Below the pieces are notes generated by a model. It was given only the letters and a program-made list of their open reading frames with translations. It did not search any database and had not been told where the DNA came from. DNA of 20,048 nt from assembly GCA_022560555.1 (NCBI GenBank), contig JADFSZ010000006.1, positions 1 to 20,048 of the forward strand, read 5' to 3'. Position numbers and translations under genes: made by a program. Origin of the DNA: PVC group bacterium. GTDB taxonomy: Bacteria > GCA-001730085 > JADFSZ01. Positions 18,061 to 20,048 of the stretch are shown in pieces; the first letter of the stretch is position 1, and every line of letters starts with the position of its first letter.

Positions 18061-20048
18061 TTAACTATAAAACTTTTTGTTATTTTTTTCCAAATTTAAT
18101 ATATAATCGGACGGTTTAAAACGATTTTCATTAACGTTTTTCTCAAGATCCTTGAGTTTACGTACAATGTTTGGAATCCCGCATTGATCCGCATATCTTA
18201 AAAGACCCCCTCTGAAAGGAGGAAATCCTGTCCCCATAATCATTCCTATGTCCACATCCGACGCTTCGCGGCAAATTCCTTCTTCTAAACAACGTCCGGC
18301 CTCATTGATCATTACGTAAATAGTTCGTTCAATCACGTGTTCGCTTAACATATGTTCATGCCCATTTGAACACAATCGTTCAATATCGGGATTGGGTTTT
18401 CGCTTTTTCTTATCATGTATATAAAATCCTCTGCCTCCTTTTTTTCCGAGAAATCCTTCATCGCACATGGACTTCAAAATAGGAGCTACCGCCATCCGAG
18501 GCCCAAAACAATCTTCTAGAATTTTGGCTACTTTATATCCGACATCTAAGCCAATCTCATCCATCAAGATAAACGCTCCCATCGGCATGCCGAAATCAAG
18601 AAGAACTTCATCAATCCATTCAAACGACTGCCCTTCAGCGGTTAAATACCCGGCTTCATTTAAGAATGGCAGTAATATCCTATTGATCAAAAATCCGGGG
18701 CCGTTTTTAACCACAATCGGGGTTTTCCCAAGTTTCCTTGAAAGATCCACAATCGTGGCCACAGCTGTGTCGGATGTTCGTTCTGCCCGGACTACTTCAA
18801 CAAGGGGCATCCGGTGCACGGGATTAAAAAAATGCATACCAACGGCTCGTTCGGGATCTTTGAGCACGCCCGCAATCTCATCCAGAGACAACGCGGATGT
18901 GTTTGTCGCCAAGATCGCGTCCGGTCTGGTCCATTGATCCAATTCCTTAAAAACACTTTTTTTAATATCCATTTTCTCAATCACAGCTTCAATCACAATG
19001 TCCGCCAAACGAAATCCGGAGTAGTCCAAAGTGGCGGAAATGCGTGACATTCGGGCATTGGCTTCGCCTGAATTCAGCCGCCTTTTTTTCACAAGACTTT
19101 GAAACAATTTCCAAGCGCTCTTTAACCCGATCAGAATGGCTTTTGGATCAATATCTTTCATGCGAACGGAGACATTATGATGGCTCAACAGCTGCGCGAT
19201 TCCTCCGCCCATTACCCCCGCGCCAAGGACAGCAGCGGAATCAATAGGTCTTCCTTGAGCCTCAGTCCATTTTTCTTTTTTATACCGCTCAAGCAAATAG
19301 AAAACTTGAATCAAATTTTTGGAAATGTTTCCCAAAACGAGCCCCCCAAAAGCTTGGGCTTCTCTTTGAAGCGCCTTGGGACGAGTTGACGCATAATTAT
19401 CCATTATCACATCCAGCGCCGCAAGCGGGGCCGGATAAAGTCCGCGGGTTTGAGCCAAAACCATTTTTTTCGCTTTAGCTTTTACAAGCATCCGTCCGAA
19501 AGGCGTATCTTCTAAAATCCGCATCAGAATTTTCTTTTTTCTTTTTGTAATGGCTCGTCTTTTCTGAAATTTGTGCTTTGTGAGAAAATCCCTAACGGTC
19601 TGATCGATCAAACCGTCCGGGGCCAACCCATCAATCAGCCCCATTCGTAAGGCCCGGTTTCCGTCCACGACCTTCCCCTGGAGGATCATCTCCAGCCCCT
19701 TTCCAAGACCGATTAAACGCGGCAGCCTCCATGTTCCACCAAACCCGGGAAGGATTCCCAATTTTACTTCCGGCAAGCCCATCCGGACTTTCGGATGAAA
19801 TGTGGCAAATCGGTATTGGCATGCAAGGGCAAGCTCCAGCCCACCCCCCAACGCGGCTCCGTTAATCAACGCCACTGTAGGAAACGGTAAATCCTCAAGT
19901 TCATTTAAGATTTCCTGACCTTCAGCAGATTTTTTTATCCCATCTTCACGTTCTTTAATCCCGTCAATCTCTTTGATATCAGCCCCGGCAATAAACATTC
20001 CGGATTTAGCACTTTTCACTAAAAGAGCCTTGATGTCTTTGTTGGTTT
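18061..20048 (-). CDS. FadB/FadJ-type bifunctional enoyl-CoA hydratase / 3-hydroxyacyl-CoA dehydrogenase (N-terminus beyond right edge)
   Basis: The frame stays open to the right edge; upstream of a GTG at 20019 it reads TNKDIKALLVKSAKSG, matching the family's first strands, so the true start lies outside. The hydratase domain shows AGADIKEI, GAALGGGLELALA and LPEVKLGILPGFGGTWRLPR, with both catalytic glutamates (residues 71 and 93 of the visible part). A linker leads to the dehydrogenase: AVLGAGVMGGGIAQ (NAD loop, about 272-285), VIEAVIEKMDIKK, TNTSALSLDEIA, GMHFFNPVHRMPLVEVV with the catalytic His, and KNGPGFLINRILLPFLNEAG. A second 3HCDH domain ends the protein. It carries out hydration and oxidation of enoyl-CoA in the cytoplasm, next to the acyl-CoA dehydrogenase. 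The missing thiolase may lie further right. The C-terminal tail is Lys/Asn-rich. Confidence 0.94.
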   Translation of the reverse strand, partial: TNKDIKALLVKSAKSGMFIAGADIKEIDGIKEREDGIKKSAEGQEILNELEDLPFPTVALINGAALGGGLELALACQYRFATFHPKVRMGLPEVKLGILPGFGGTWRLPRLIGLGKGLEMILQGKVVDGNRALRMGLIDGLAPDGLIDQTVRDFLTKHKFQKRRAITKRKKKILMRILEDTPFGRMLVKAKAKKMVLAQTRGLYPAPLAALDVIMDNYASTRPKALQREAQAFGGLVLGNISKNLIQVFYLLERYKKEKWTEAQGRPIDSAAVLGAGVMGGGIAQLLSHHNVSVRMKDIDPKAILIGLKSAWKLFQSLVKKRRLNSGEANARMSRISATLDYSGFRLADIVIEAVIEKMDIKKSVFKELDQWTRPDAILATNTSALSLDEIAGVLKDPERAVGMHFFNPVHRMPLVEVVRAERTSDTAVATIVDLSRKLGKTPIVVKNGPGFLINRILLPFLNEAGYLTAEGQSFEWIDEVLLDFGMPMGAFILMDEIGLDVGYKVAKILEDCFGPRMAVAPILKSMCDEGFLGKKGGRGFYIHDKKKRKPNPDIERLCSNGHEHMLSEHVIERTIYVMINEAGRCLEEGICREASDVDIGMIMGTGFPPFRGGLLRYADQCGIPNIVRKLKDLEKNVNENRFKPSDYILNLEKNNKKFYS

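Overview
The window looks like chromosomal DNA of an uncultured Gram-negative bacterium. It has intermediate GC, short intergenic gaps, many tail-to-tail or overlapping genes, and several signal-peptide proteins. The mix of genes (TMTC-like membrane TPR protein, sugar-nucleotide and glycosyl enzymes, short MetRS, a VLCAD-like acyl-CoA dehydrogenase with a FadB/FadJ-type protein) recalls Omnitrophota or other PVC-like lineages. That placement is an impression, not something measured. No IS element, prophage, CRISPR array, tRNA or rRNA was seen.

Layout. (1) 1-1771, minus strand: a secreted low-complexity Gly/Gln/Pro/Arg-rich protein running off the left edge, with a HI0933-type flavoprotein upstream of it. 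(2) 1994-3553, plus strand: a strong promoter with a palindrome across its -10 box, a 45-residue small ORF with a near-perfect Shine-Dalgarno, then a divergent Amt-family transporter and a clear intrinsic terminator. (3) 3572-4850, plus strand: a consensus promoter sitting directly on the start codon of a secreted Tyr/Gly/Lys repeat protein, followed by a DUF1223 thioredoxin-like exported protein. (4) 4824-8019, minus strand: a membrane TPR protein of the GT-C/TMTC type and a secreted PQQ-type sugar dehydrogenase. (5) 8132-10866: a plus-strand NAD-dependent epimerase/dehydratase converging on a minus-strand pair, a GT2 glycosyltransferase overlapping a Gfo/Idh/MocA oxidoreductase; together a probable surface-glycan set. 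(6) 11203-12784, plus strand: a Rieske ferredoxin and a class V PLP enzyme. (7) 12781-14255, minus strand: a HAD hydrolase whose start overlaps the stop of a Nif3/DUF34 protein, divergent from metG (14393-16042, plus). (8) 16146-20048, minus strand: an acyl-CoA dehydrogenase downstream of a FadB/FadJ-type bifunctional protein that runs off the right edge; together three of the four beta-oxidation steps.

No obvious new defence or mobile system is present. The points most worth a second look are the Amt homologue, which by eye keeps the fold signatures but has lost the second pore histidine, both gate phenylalanines, the vestibule tryptophan and the C-terminal tail, and which is preceded by a well-expressed-looking small ORF. 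Next are the two unrelated low-complexity exported proteins, the TMTC-like protein whose usually acidic loop residues are neutral, and the Rieske/PLP enzyme pair. All family assignments were made by eye from motifs; no database search was run.
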